Shown: positions 1-5,245, numbered from the stretch's first letter. The stretch: DNA of 5,245 bases from Deltaproteobacteria bacterium (GCA_020853655.1 JADYYL010000436.1:1-5245), one strand, 5' to 3'. The notes: a model not told the origin generated them from the sequence alone. A program made the numbers and translations.

Positions 1-447
1 GAACACGAGATAGCAGGTCTGGAGAGAGCCAGCGTTGGTGCAGTAATCGCTGTTCTCCATGTTGAGGACTGACGCGGCCGGATGGGGAACAGAGTTGCGC
101 AACTCAGCCCACTGCGGAAAGAAGGGGCGCGTGGAGTCGAAGTCACGCCCAAACTCATAGGGGTCCCATGCGTCGGACCACCACTCCTCATTCGCGTAAA
201 CCGGAAAGGGGACGCCGTCGTAATACTGAGTGAAGATGTTCTTTCCACTCAGCGAGGAGCTGCGCGTGGTGACCGAGTATGAGTTTCGAAACGCAATGCG
301 ACGCCGGAGTCGGCAAGACGGGCACAACGTGGGAGGCGGGATCGAGCAGTGTTGGCCATCGATCACCGGAGACACCCGATCGAGGAACTCGAGGTCCGTA
401 TCGGATATCTCAAAAGGATAGGCGCAACGGAGGCAGGGCTTCTGCAT
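1..447 (-). CDS. Patescibacteria-type zinc-ribbon protein, N-terminal 149 residues (3' end cut by window edge)
   Basis: An uninterrupted minus-strand frame of 149 codons runs from ATG at 447-445 to the window edge. An in-frame stop lies at 471-469 with no other start codon between, so this start is forced. No clear Shine-Dalgarno sequence precedes it. Residues 1-45 form a zinc knuckle: C5-x2-C8 (PCLRC) and C42-x2-C45 (TLCPSC), joined by a segment rich in acidic and hydrophobic residues. Basic residues follow (RLRRRIAFRN, 46-55). The middle holds PFPVYANEEWWSDAWDPYEF (80-99), then FGRDFD and RPFFPQW, and the visible part ends in ENSDYC...CYLVF (131-149). I recognise this order from hypothetical proteins widespread in CPR genomes, usually several hundred residues long, so more than half is probably missing here. 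In relatives a second CxxC pair usually lies near residues 66-88; here those positions read SGKNIF and YANEEWW, with no cysteine. The function of the family is unknown; RNA or protein binding is only a guess. It is divergent from the ATPase gene. Confidence 0.85.
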   Translation of the reverse strand, partial: MQKPCLRCAYPFEISDTDLEFLDRVSPVIDGQHCSIPPPTLCPSCRLRRRIAFRNSYSVTTRSSSLSGKNIFTQYYDGVPFPVYANEEWWSDAWDPYEFGRDFDSTRPFFPQWAELRNSVPHPAASVLNMENSDYCTNAGSLQTCYLVF

Positions 448-540
448 GAGAGTGCTTGAGTCCGGGGGTCAGTCCACTACGTATTCGGGGCACCTTCTCA
501 GACGTGTCGCGGTTACTCAACAGGGGCACTTTCGGGAGGC

Positions 541-571
541 TTCGGACCTCGATTTGATCTCGAAAACCGAA
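541..571. repeat. Nested inverted repeat (31-bp dyad) in the divergent intergenic region
   Basis: Outer arms TTCGG (541-545) and CCGAA (567-571) pair exactly. Inner arms TCGA (549-552) and TCGA (560-563) pair exactly around a 7-base centre. Both are centred on position 556, with a symmetric 3x3 mismatch between them. Such a dyad could be a dimeric repressor or activator site serving one or both divergent genes, or an RNA hairpin if transcription starts upstream. The symmetry is visible in the sequence; the role is inferred. Confidence 0.35.
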
Positions 572-619
572 CAATCTAGGGTGGAAAGGGGCAGGAGCTC
601 GTAACTCTCTGAAAACGCA

Positions 620-649
620 GTGAAATTTTATCTGTGAAGATGTCATAAC
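620..649 (+). promoter_or_regulatory. Candidate sigma70-type promoter for the ATPase gene
   Basis: GTGAAA (620-625, four of six matches to TTGACA) is followed after 18 bases by CATAAC (644-649, four of six matches to TATAAT). It lies in the most AT-rich stretch between the divergent genes. Transcription would begin near 656 and give a leader of roughly 77 bases. Both boxes are imperfect and CPR promoters are poorly characterised, so this is only the best-looking candidate in the interval. No convincing promoter was found for the minus-strand gene starting at 447. Confidence 0.25.
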
Positions 650-732
650 GGTCTATTCCACCGTGCGGGTATGACCGAGGAGCTCTTCCCTGTAGAACCA
701 AGTATCCCAGCTGAATCAAGTGAGAAGCGCTT

Positions 733-2994
733 GTGATGAAGACCTGCCTCGTTAACATTCCGCAGGACAATACGAAGACTGCGCAGGCATTCGAAGATGT
801 CTTCGTGCAGCTCCACGAGGCACTTCGCGGGTCGTCGGTTTCATTTGAAATTCTCGCGCGTGGTCAGACCATTGCATTCTGCTTTACGGCAGAGCCCTCC
901 ATCGCCGAAGTCGTCGCAGGCCAAATCTACGCGATTGCTCCTGACGCCTACATTCAAGAGATTAAGGACTTCACGCGAAATTTCGGAAACGACGTTCAGT
1001 TCGTGAGCAGTGAGGTTCATCTGAACCGGCCTGACCTCTTTCCGTTGAAAGATCACCGAGATTTCGAGGGTGACTCGCTCTCCGGATTACTCAGCGTCCT
1101 CTCAAAGTCTGTCCCGGGCGAGATGGTCGTTGTCCAGTTCGTAATCAAGCCGTGCTCGGATTCGTGGTACCATCACCTCCGGCTGAATGCGCGGAAGCGC
1201 GGCGATCGTTTCCGCCAGATTTTTCGTATTAAGTATTGGTTCAAGCGCAATGTTGCCGGCACGTTCCGAGAGCGCATTCAGGAGAAGACGTCGGGTCGAC
1301 TTTATATCTGCAACATTCGCGTCGGAGCTCTCGCTCGGGGAAAGCAGACCGATCCAAATGTGAAGCTTCAGGCGCTTATTGGTGCGCTTTCCAATTTCAA
1401 TACGCTCGACTTCAATCAGCTGCGATTTGCGAAAGTCCGCCGTTTTATTGGCCTTTCCGATTTCCAACGACGGAAGCTTCACAAGGGCTTCCTTCTTTCG
1501 ACGCGAGAACTTTCGACGATGTTCCATCTCCCGAGCGAGAAGGAAGTTCCGAATCTCGTGCACGTGCTGTCGAAGAAGGAAGCGCCGCCAACGAATCTTC
1601 CAACGAACCAATCAGATCCCGACGTTTCGTTTTTTGGATCGACGAATTTCCGGGGCCAACAAGTTCCCTTCGGTATCAAAACGGCGGACCGGCGTCGGCA
1701 TCTGTACGTGGTCGGAAAGTCGGGCTCGGGAAAGTCAAAGATGCTCGAGTTGCTCATCCGCAACGATCTGATTCACGGTCGTGGAGTCGGTGTGCTCGAT
1801 CCACACGGTGACCTGGTCGATAACGTGCTTGCCTACGTTCCGAAGGATCGGGTGAAGGATGTGATCATCTTCGACCCCTCCGATCTCAATTTTCCTCCAG
1901 CATTTAATCCGCTCGAGAAAGTTCCCGAAGCGCTGAAGATGCGCGTCACCATCGGCTTCATCGAGATTTTCAAGAAGTTGTTCGGAACAAACTGGTCGCC
2001 GCGCCTCGAGCACGTCCTGCGATACACGACGCTCGCGCTTCTTGATTCGCCAAATACCACGGTTCTCTCGATTCTGAAGATGCTGACGGACAAGAACTAC
2101 CGTCAATCGATTGTCCGCAATATTCAGGACAACGTGGTGAAGAACTTTTGGGTCAACGAGTTCGCCAGTTGGTCAGAGAAGTTCGACAACGAGGCGATCA
2201 CTCCGCTGCTCAACAAAGTCGGCCAGTTCGTCGCGACGAACATGATTCGCAATATTGTCGGCCAACCGGTCAACCTCTTCAACTTCCGAGACTTGATGGA
2301 TAGTCGGAAGATACTGTTGATGAAGGTCTCGAAGGGGATCCTCGGAGAGGAGAACGCCGGTCTGCTCGGGGCGATCGTCGTCACCAAAGTGTATCAAGCG
2401 GCGATGTCTCGTGCGGATATCCCCGAGAACAAGCGTGTGCCGTTCTACTTCTACGTCGACGAGTTTCACAACTTCGCCACGGACACCTTCGGCGAAATTC
2501 TGAGTGAAGCGAGAAAATACAATCTCAATCTCACCATCGCGAATCAGTTTCTCGGCCAGCTCGACGGGCATATCCGAAAGACAGTGTTTGGTAACGTCGG
2601 CTCTGTCGTCAGCTTCCGCTTGGGTGGAGAGGACGCCGAGATTATGGCGTCCGAATTCAATCCGCGATTCACTGCCCGAGACGTGATCAATCTGGGAGTA
2701 CGAGAGTTCTGCGTGAAGATGTCGATCGAGGGCGAGATCAAGGAAGCCTTCTCCGGAAAGACGCTGACCGTCGACACACCCGAAGAGAACTCTGTCGCAG
2801 ACTGCATCGAGTATTCGCGACAGCATTACGCAAAGCCGCTGCACGAGGTTCAGGACATTCTCGCGCGCTGGGAAGAGGGTGATGCCGCCGCTCGTGGGCC
2901 TGCGCGGGTGGTCAAGCATGTCGCTGGCGGAGGCGCGGTCGCAGCGCCAGCGAGCGCGCCCTCTCCGGACGATTTCGAGGAACCGCTGCTCTGA
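733..2994 (+). CDS. VirD4/TraG-like DNA-translocating ATPase of the CPR type (type IV secretion/conjugation coupling superfamily)
   Basis: This 753-residue P-loop ATPase belongs to the VirD4/TraG/HerA-FtsK superfamily of hexameric motors that move DNA. Residues 1-300 are an N-terminal region with no evident catalytic motif and no clear membrane helix. The ATPase core spans about 301-680: Walker A GKSGSGKS (328-335), DPHGD (356-360), FDPSD (380-384), FNPL (391-394), Walker B FYFYVDEFHNF (571-581) with E577 as likely catalytic glutamate, and ANQFLGQL (603-610). R629 in SFRLGGEDAE is a candidate arginine finger. The last ~40 residues are an Ala/Gly/Pro-rich tail that is probably disordered. An in-frame stop at 721-723 limits the start to GTG 733 or ATG 736. 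GAGAAG (722-727) lies 8 bases before ATG 736, so a 752-residue product from ATG is at least as likely. Classical VirD4 proteins carry N-terminal membrane helices; their absence suggests a soluble or partner-anchored motor. No relaxase or pilus genes are adjacent. Conjugation, DNA uptake and genome maintenance all remain possible. Confidence 0.9.
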   Translation: MMKTCLVNIPQDNTKTAQAFEDVFVQLHEALRGSSVSFEILARGQTIAFCFTAEPSIAEVVAGQIYAIAPDAYIQEIKDFTRNFGNDVQFVSSEVHLNRPDLFPLKDHRDFEGDSLSGLLSVLSKSVPGEMVVVQFVIKPCSDSWYHHLRLNARKRGDRFRQIFRIKYWFKRNVAGTFRERIQEKTSGRLYICNIRVGALARGKQTDPNVKLQALIGALSNFNTLDFNQLRFAKVRRFIGLSDFQRRKLHKGFLLSTRELSTMFHLPSEKEVPNLVHVLSKKEAPPTNLPTNQSDPDVSFFGSTNFRGQQVPFGIKTADRRRHLYVVGKSGSGKSKMLELLIRNDLIHGRGVGVLDPHGDLVDNVLAYVPKDRVKDVIIFDPSDLNFPPAFNPLEKVPEALKMRVTIGFIEIFKKLFGTNWSPRLEHVLRYTTLALLDSPNTTVLSILKMLTDKNYRQSIVRNIQDNVVKNFWVNEFASWSEKFDNEAITPLLNKVGQFVATNMIRNIVGQPVNLFNFRDLMDSRKILLMKVSKGILGEENAGLLGAIVVTKVYQAAMSRADIPENKRVPFYFYVDEFHNFATDTFGEILSEARKYNLNLTIANQFLGQLDGHIRKTVFGNVGSVVSFRLGGEDAEIMASEFNPRFTARDVINLGVREFCVKMSIEGEIKEAFSGKTLTVDTPEENSVADCIEYSRQHYAKPLHEVQDILARWEEGDAAARGPARVVKHVAGGGAVAAPASAPSPDDFEEPLL

Positions 2995-3008
2995 GGCCTG
3001 GTTCCTCG
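2976..3008 (+). terminator. Hairpin spanning the ATPase stop codon, possible weak terminator
   Basis: CGAGGAACC (2976-2984) and GGTTCCTCG (3000-3008) are perfect 9-base inverted complements separated by 15 bases that include the TGA stop at 2992-2994. No T-run follows, so it is not a canonical intrinsic terminator. It could stabilise the mRNA 3' end, assist termination, or be incidental. The stem is certain; the function is not. Confidence 0.3.
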
Positions 3009-3104
3009 GCCTCGGTTCGGAGTCCTTAGTCGTTACTCCCTTCCGACGGGTTCCCGTGAATTTCAGCTCGTGTCCCCTGCCAGCTCTTCGAAACTGAGGC
3101 AGTA

Positions 3105-3133
3105 TTGGAGGGTCCGAGACGCTCGTGTATTCT
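3105..3133 (+). promoter_or_regulatory. Candidate promoter for the 286-residue hypothetical gene
   Basis: TTGGAG (3105-3110) and TATTCT (3128-3133) are separated by exactly 17 bases. The -35 box matches the consensus at three of six positions, all in its TTG half. The -10 box matches at four of six. A start near 3140 would give a leader of about 135 bases carrying both hairpins and the mini-ORF. The ideal spacing is the main support; the boxes themselves are weak. Confidence 0.25.
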
Positions 3134-3172
3134 CGCTGCTCGCTCATTCCACTTCACATTCCGTAGACGTGA

Positions 3173-3213
3173 CCTCTCGAGTTTTCGAGAGGAACAGGAA
3201 GAAGGTTTTCCTG
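3173..3213 (+). repeat. Two tandem hairpins in the leader of the hypothetical gene
   Basis: The first is a perfect 8-base stem, CCTCTCGA (3173-3180) with TCGAGAGG (3185-3192), closing a GTTT tetraloop. Two bases later CAGGAA (3195-3200) pairs with TTCCTG (3208-3213) across a 7-base loop. The first stem is strong for its size. TTTT at 3206-3209 lies inside the second hairpin rather than as a tail, so this is not a standard intrinsic terminator, although the first hairpin followed 13 bases later by TTTT could act as a weak one or as an attenuator. The role is inferred only. Confidence 0.4.
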
Positions 3214-3236
3214 ATCCTCAAGCCGGCCCGCCTCGC

Positions 3237-3278
3237 ATGAAGCGTGGTGTCCCGGGAAGAAGGACGAGGACAAGATGA
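3237..3278 (+). CDS. Possible 13-codon basic leader peptide overlapping the next start (ATGA)
   Basis: ATG at 3237-3239 opens a 13-residue frame reading MKRGVPGRRTRTR, ending in TGA at 3276-3278. That stop overlaps the ATG at 3275-3277 of the next gene as ATGA, the arrangement typical of translational coupling. Six of the 13 residues are basic. No good ribosome binding site is visible before it. It may be a translated leader that delivers ribosomes to the downstream start, or a chance reading frame; its shortness prevents any coding-potential argument. Confidence 0.2.
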   Translation: MKRGVPGRRTRTR

Positions 3279-4135
3279 CGGAAGATCGCATGAATCTCGA
3301 TGCAGTCAGCATCGAGATTCTTCAAAGAGAAGACGGTTCGACGATGCCGGCGTTTCGTGACTTGAGCGGTGCGGAGAAGGAGGTACTCGCCTTCGACCGG
3401 CTGTTCCTGTCTGGGGTGCCAGATATCGGATGGAGCGCAAACGTCGCGTTCGCTAAACGTGTCTACCTGGTTTCGGTCAGCATCGATCACGATCCGCTCC
3501 CCGAGGGGGTAAACTGGCGCTCGAGCAAACCCCGACTGCTCTGGACGGTCGAAGGCGAACTGCACGATCCGGTGATGGGCGGCGGATTCGGCTATCTCCA
3601 GCATGTTCGGGAGCAGGCGCCGGAGGAGTTCGTGCCGGATCGGCTGCTGGGCATCCCGAGCGAAACGCGTCCTGATTCGTGGAGGGCGTTTGCCCCGCAT
3701 GACATGTCGAAAGGGCATGTTGCGCCCGGGGTTCACTACGTGGATGGCAAGCTGCTTCCCGTGTTGATCGTGTTCCATCCGGCATCCGCCAAGGTCGAAC
3801 CCCGGCTTTCTGTCAAGCCGTTCGCTGACGGAATTCCCGACCGTTCGCTCGTCCCACCGACACCGCGTAAGGACACGTTCAGCTGGGACCTCCCTGATCT
3901 TCCAGCGGGAGTACCTGGTCGGAACTTCCGACTCGTTCGTACGTGGCGCAAGGGTCGACCGCCGCTGATCGAACTCGACGGCAACGTCAACGCCGGATTG
4001 ACGCCGAAATACTCGCAGCGGATCAACGGCGGAGCCGTTGCCACCGCGCGTGACGGAGACACGGATAATTGGTGCGTGCGACCGATCCGCCGACAGTCCA
4101 GTGTTGGTCGAACGCTGCCACGAATCTCGGGCTAG
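3275..4135 (+). CDS. Hypothetical protein, 286 residues, family not recognised
   Basis: I do not recognise this protein. The start is ATG 3275, preceded by GAGG (3266-3269) five bases upstream and a purine-rich AAGAAGGA. An in-frame stop at 3212-3214 precedes it, with no other start codon between; a second ATG at 3290 is a possible alternative. No signal peptide, membrane helix, CxxC knuckle or P-loop is visible, so it is probably cytosolic. Residues 1-70 look like alternating strand and helix. Distinctive stretches are LLWTVEGELHDPVMGGGFGY (88-107), AFAPHDMSKGHVAPGVHYVD (138-157) and LLPVLIVFHP (160-169). The C-terminal third is rich in Pro, Arg and Gly and contains one cysteine (C267), ending LPRISG. 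Balanced amino-acid composition on this strand, set against an arginine-swamped opposite frame, supports it being real. It lies downstream of the ATPase but is separated by 280 bases, so shared function is not implied. It ends just before a strong terminator-like hairpin. Confidence 0.65.
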   Translation: MTEDRMNLDAVSIEILQREDGSTMPAFRDLSGAEKEVLAFDRLFLSGVPDIGWSANVAFAKRVYLVSVSIDHDPLPEGVNWRSSKPRLLWTVEGELHDPVMGGGFGYLQHVREQAPEEFVPDRLLGIPSETRPDSWRAFAPHDMSKGHVAPGVHYVDGKLLPVLIVFHPASAKVEPRLSVKPFADGIPDRSLVPPTPRKDTFSWDLPDLPAGVPGRNFRLVRTWRKGRPPLIELDGNVNAGLTPKYSQRINGGAVATARDGDTDNWCVRPIRRQSSVGRTLPRISG

Positions 4136-4147
4136 TCGGAACTGCCT

Positions 4148-4186
4148 CGTACCCCTCCGACGGTTCATACCGCTTGGAGGGGTACG
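4148..4186 (+). terminator. Intrinsic terminator between convergent genes
   Basis: CGTACCCCTCC (4148-4158) and GGAGGGGTACG (4176-4186) form a perfect 11-base stem, extendable inward by a G-T and an A-T pair, leaving a 13-base loop. On the plus strand the stem is followed after CACC by TTTT (4191-4194) and a further T-rich stretch, consistent with termination of the 286-residue gene, whose stop is 13 bases upstream. On the minus strand no T-run follows, so any effect on the protease transcript, whose stop lies 46 bases away, would depend on the stem alone. Confidence 0.7.
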
Positions 4187-4231
4187 CACCTTTTCGGGTT
4201 TGATTTCCTGTTCCGCTCGATGACGCGACAG

Positions 4232-5008
4232 CTACTGCGTGTTGCAGCCACCGCCGAGTGCGGCATTGACGACGCGCTGAACATCCAGCACGTCGCACCG
4301 ACCGTCGGTGTTGATGTCTGCTGTGCAACTGGCGAGTCCGATGGCTTGGTTCACCGAACGCTGGACGTCGGTGACCGTGACGCCGTTTCCGTCGATATCG
4401 CATCGCGACGGATACTTGGTCTGAAGTCCGGTAATATCATCCGGATGCAAGTCACGTCGTGTGCTGAGACACGACGGAATAGAAGGTGCCATCGTGGCAT
4501 CCGACACGCTCGAATGCCCAAGTCCGAGCGCATGCCCGAACTCATGGGCCGCGACATCTTCAATATAGAATCCCCCGGTGCAACCAGAGCTGCCGGTGAA
4601 GAACTGCCAGTCTCCGTCGAAAAATTCGATGTCGGTATCGAGCGTGTTTCCGGAAGAATCGTAAACGGTGTACGTCACCGCCAGTGCGCCGCCGCCGTTA
4701 TCGTTGGAGAAGAAAACCTCGTTCCGATTGTTCATGCTGTTCTGCGTTGCGGTGGACGCTCCCGCATATACCAGTTCGATATTTGCACTGGTCTGCGATC
4801 GCCACGCTTGCGCCCCCGCGTGCAATGCGGCGATGGCAGCGGCCTGAGACACATCGCTGTTGACTGGATTGATGTAGTAGCTGACCGTCGAAGTGTTCCA
4901 GCGACTGTTCGTCAGTGTGTAGGCCTGCGCAATCCCAGCGATGCCGAGCGCTGCGAATGCCAAGGCAGAAGCGAATCGGGGAGAGTGAACCCGAGTGGAG
5001 AGTCTCAT
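4232..5008 (-). CDS. Secreted matrixin-family (M10A-like) zinc metalloprotease with C-terminal dockerin-like domain
   Basis: This 258-residue protein should be exported and cleave proteins outside the cytoplasm. Residues 1-29 form a signal peptide: basic start with R2, R6 and R11, hydrophobic core ASALAFAALGIAGIA, and a likely signal peptidase I site after AQA (27-29). The catalytic domain covers about 30-200. It holds the zinc site HEFGHALGLGH (155-165; ligands H155, H159, H165, catalytic E156) and a Met-turn methionine M173 in DATMAPSI. It closes with DDITGLQTKYP, as matrixin domains often do. No pro-peptide with a cysteine switch is apparent, as in many bacterial matrixins. Residues 203-258 are a dockerin-like pair of calcium loops: DIDGNG...D (204-214) and DINTDGRCDVLD (231-242), each followed by DVQR-x-VN. 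The first loop is one residue short. Six cysteines lie at 143, 180, 203, 228, 238 and 255, so disulfides are likely. The ATG overlaps the stop of the upstream gene as ATGA. The tail resembles Acidobacteria-type secreted proteins. Confidence 0.92.
   Translation of the reverse strand: MRLSTRVHSPRFASALAFAALGIAGIAQAYTLTNSRWNTSTVSYYINPVNSDVSQAAAIAALHAGAQAWRSQTSANIELVYAGASTATQNSMNNRNEVFFSNDNGGGALAVTYTVYDSSGNTLDTDIEFFDGDWQFFTGSSGCTGGFYIEDVAAHEFGHALGLGHSSVSDATMAPSIPSCLSTRRDLHPDDITGLQTKYPSRCDIDGNGVTVTDVQRSVNQAIGLASCTADINTDGRCDVLDVQRVVNAALGGGCNTQ
4455..4476. repeat. 8-base inverted repeat inside the protease gene
   Basis: CGTCGTGT (4455-4462) and ACACGACG (4469-4476) are perfect inverted complements around a 6-base loop, within the codons for the segment SCLSTRRDL between the catalytic core and the dockerin-like tail. 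It may form an mRNA hairpin. Because it lies in coding sequence, it is most simply a by-product of codon choice. Confidence 0.25.
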
Positions 5009-5245
5009 CGCCCCTCCATCGCATGAACTCGGGCGCGAACGTCGTCGACCGTCATTCCCCTGCCGCGCACGAGACGCGAGTTCTGTTCGACGCGCAGGAG
5101 TCCGCTCTGACGGCCATAGGGACGAAAGCCGTCGACCGTCTGATGACCGAAGACGATCAACTCTTCGCCGACAACCAGTGGTGGCATATCCGAGACCTTG
5201 AGCGTAAGGCCGTCGACCGTACCACCATCGATCACAAGCTCTTGA
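5005..5245 (-). CDS. Hypothetical protein, C-terminal 79 residues (5' end beyond window), coupled to the protease gene
   Basis: The minus-strand frame is open from the window edge to TGA at 5007-5005, giving 79 residues of a protein whose start lies outside. A GTG at 5235 could be a start, but the frame continues upstream as QEL and the sequence reads like the middle of a protein, so truncation is likelier. Visible text includes IDGGTVDGLTLKVSDMPPLV, then GEELIVFG, then FRPYGRQSGLLRV, and a basic, helical C-terminus ending MTVDDVRARVHAMEGR. This resembles small secreted hypothetical proteins with a GG-x-(V/I)-DG...P-x-(F/L)-x-x-GEE-(V/L)-(L/I)-F core, which I recall beside matrixin protease genes in Acidobacteria and deltaproteobacteria-like genomes. 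The stop overlaps the protease ATG as ATGA, implying co-translation. A role as inhibitor, chaperone or secretion partner of the protease is speculation. The signal peptide, if any, is not visible. Confidence 0.7.
   Translation of the reverse strand, partial: QELVIDGGTVDGLTLKVSDMPPLVVGEELIVFGHQTVDGFRPYGRQSGLLRVEQNSRLVRGRGMTVDDVRARVHAMEGR

Larger units (their letters stand above)
2995..3274. other. 280-base intergenic region with leader elements
   Basis: No convincing gene lies between the ATPase stop and the next start; the longer open frames on both strands here look like composition-driven shadows. The region is long for a CPR-type genome between two co-directional genes. It holds the downstream half of the stop-codon hairpin, a possible promoter (3105-3133), two tandem hairpins (3173-3192 and 3195-3213) and a 13-codon mini-ORF (3237-3278). 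Together these suggest that the downstream gene has its own transcription start and a structured leader, rather than simple read-through from the ATPase gene. Confidence 0.5.

Noticed and set aside
82..421. Two short plus-strand frames (82-282 and 230-421)
   Set aside because: They overlap the minus-strand zinc-ribbon frame, which has clear family motifs; the plus frames have none.
593..685. Direct repeat AGGAGCTC at 593-600 and 678-685
   Set aside because: The two 8-base copies contain the palindrome GAGCTC and are 85 bases apart with no further similarity; this is likely chance.
410..770. Small minus-strand frames (410-646 and 576-770) in and around the divergent intergenic region
   Set aside because: They overlap the starts of both real genes, have no ribosome binding site or recognisable feature, and are short enough to arise by chance.
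733..2994. Reading the ATPase as evidence of an integrative conjugative element or plasmid
   Set aside because: There is no relaxase, integrase, attachment repeat or mating-pair gene in the window, and this ATPase type is common on CPR chromosomes.
2173..3147. Minus-strand open frame of 324 codons opposite the ATPase C-terminal half
   Set aside because: It lies antisense to unmistakable ATPase motifs (Walker B, ANQF) and shows no motif of its own.
3218..4189. Long minus-strand open frame of 323 codons opposite the 286-residue gene
   Set aside because: The translation is swamped by arginine with no motif or domain-like pattern, and it runs across the terminator hairpin. The plus-strand frame has balanced composition and a ribosome binding site.
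4220..5026. Plus-strand open frame of 268 codons opposite the protease
   Set aside because: The minus strand has a signal peptide, HEFGHALGLGH and dockerin-like loops; the plus frame is its complement shadow.

Overview
The window looks like a moderately GC-rich piece of a Patescibacteria (Candidate Phyla Radiation, CPR) chromosome. Two genes drive that call. One is a left-edge minus-strand gene for a zinc-ribbon protein of a type I know mainly from CPR genomes (CPxC motif, PFPVY...WWSDxWDP core, ENSDYC...CYLVF motif). The other is a VirD4/TraG-like ATPase with an N-terminal extension also typical of CPR genomes. TGA and TAG both act as ordinary stops and no coding frame is interrupted by TGA, which argues against the recoded Gracilibacteria/Absconditabacteria lineages. 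The exact lineage cannot be fixed from this sequence.

Layout, left to right: (1) 1-447 minus, the zinc-ribbon protein, cut at its 3' end by the window edge. (2) 448-732, a divergent intergenic region with a nested dyad and a possible promoter. (3) 733-2994 plus, the 753-residue ATPase. (4) 2995-3274, a 280-base gap with a hairpin over the preceding stop, a possible promoter, two tandem hairpins and a 13-codon basic mini-ORF joined ATGA-fashion to the next gene. (5) 3275-4135 plus, a 286-residue cytosolic-looking protein I do not recognise. (6) 4136-4231, a strong hairpin between convergent genes, probably a terminator. (7) 4232-5008 minus, a secreted matrixin-type zinc metalloprotease with a C-terminal dockerin-like domain. 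(8) 5005-5245 minus, the C-terminal part of a small hypothetical protein overlapping the protease gene by ATGA, so the two form a translationally coupled pair.

The genes do not form one pathway. The protease pair is a self-contained extracellular module. Its dockerin-type tail resembles proteins of Acidobacteria and deltaproteobacteria-like groups more than typical CPR proteins, so it may have been acquired horizontally. The ATPase has no relaxase, pilin or other conjugation gene beside it and no obvious membrane segment, so it is probably a cytosolic or peripherally attached DNA-pumping motor of the CPR type. No CRISPR array, tRNA, rRNA or insertion sequence was seen. I found no clearly new multi-gene system. 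The best leads are the unrecognised 286-residue protein with its structured leader, the protease/partner pair, and the zinc-ribbon protein that has lost one expected cysteine pair.
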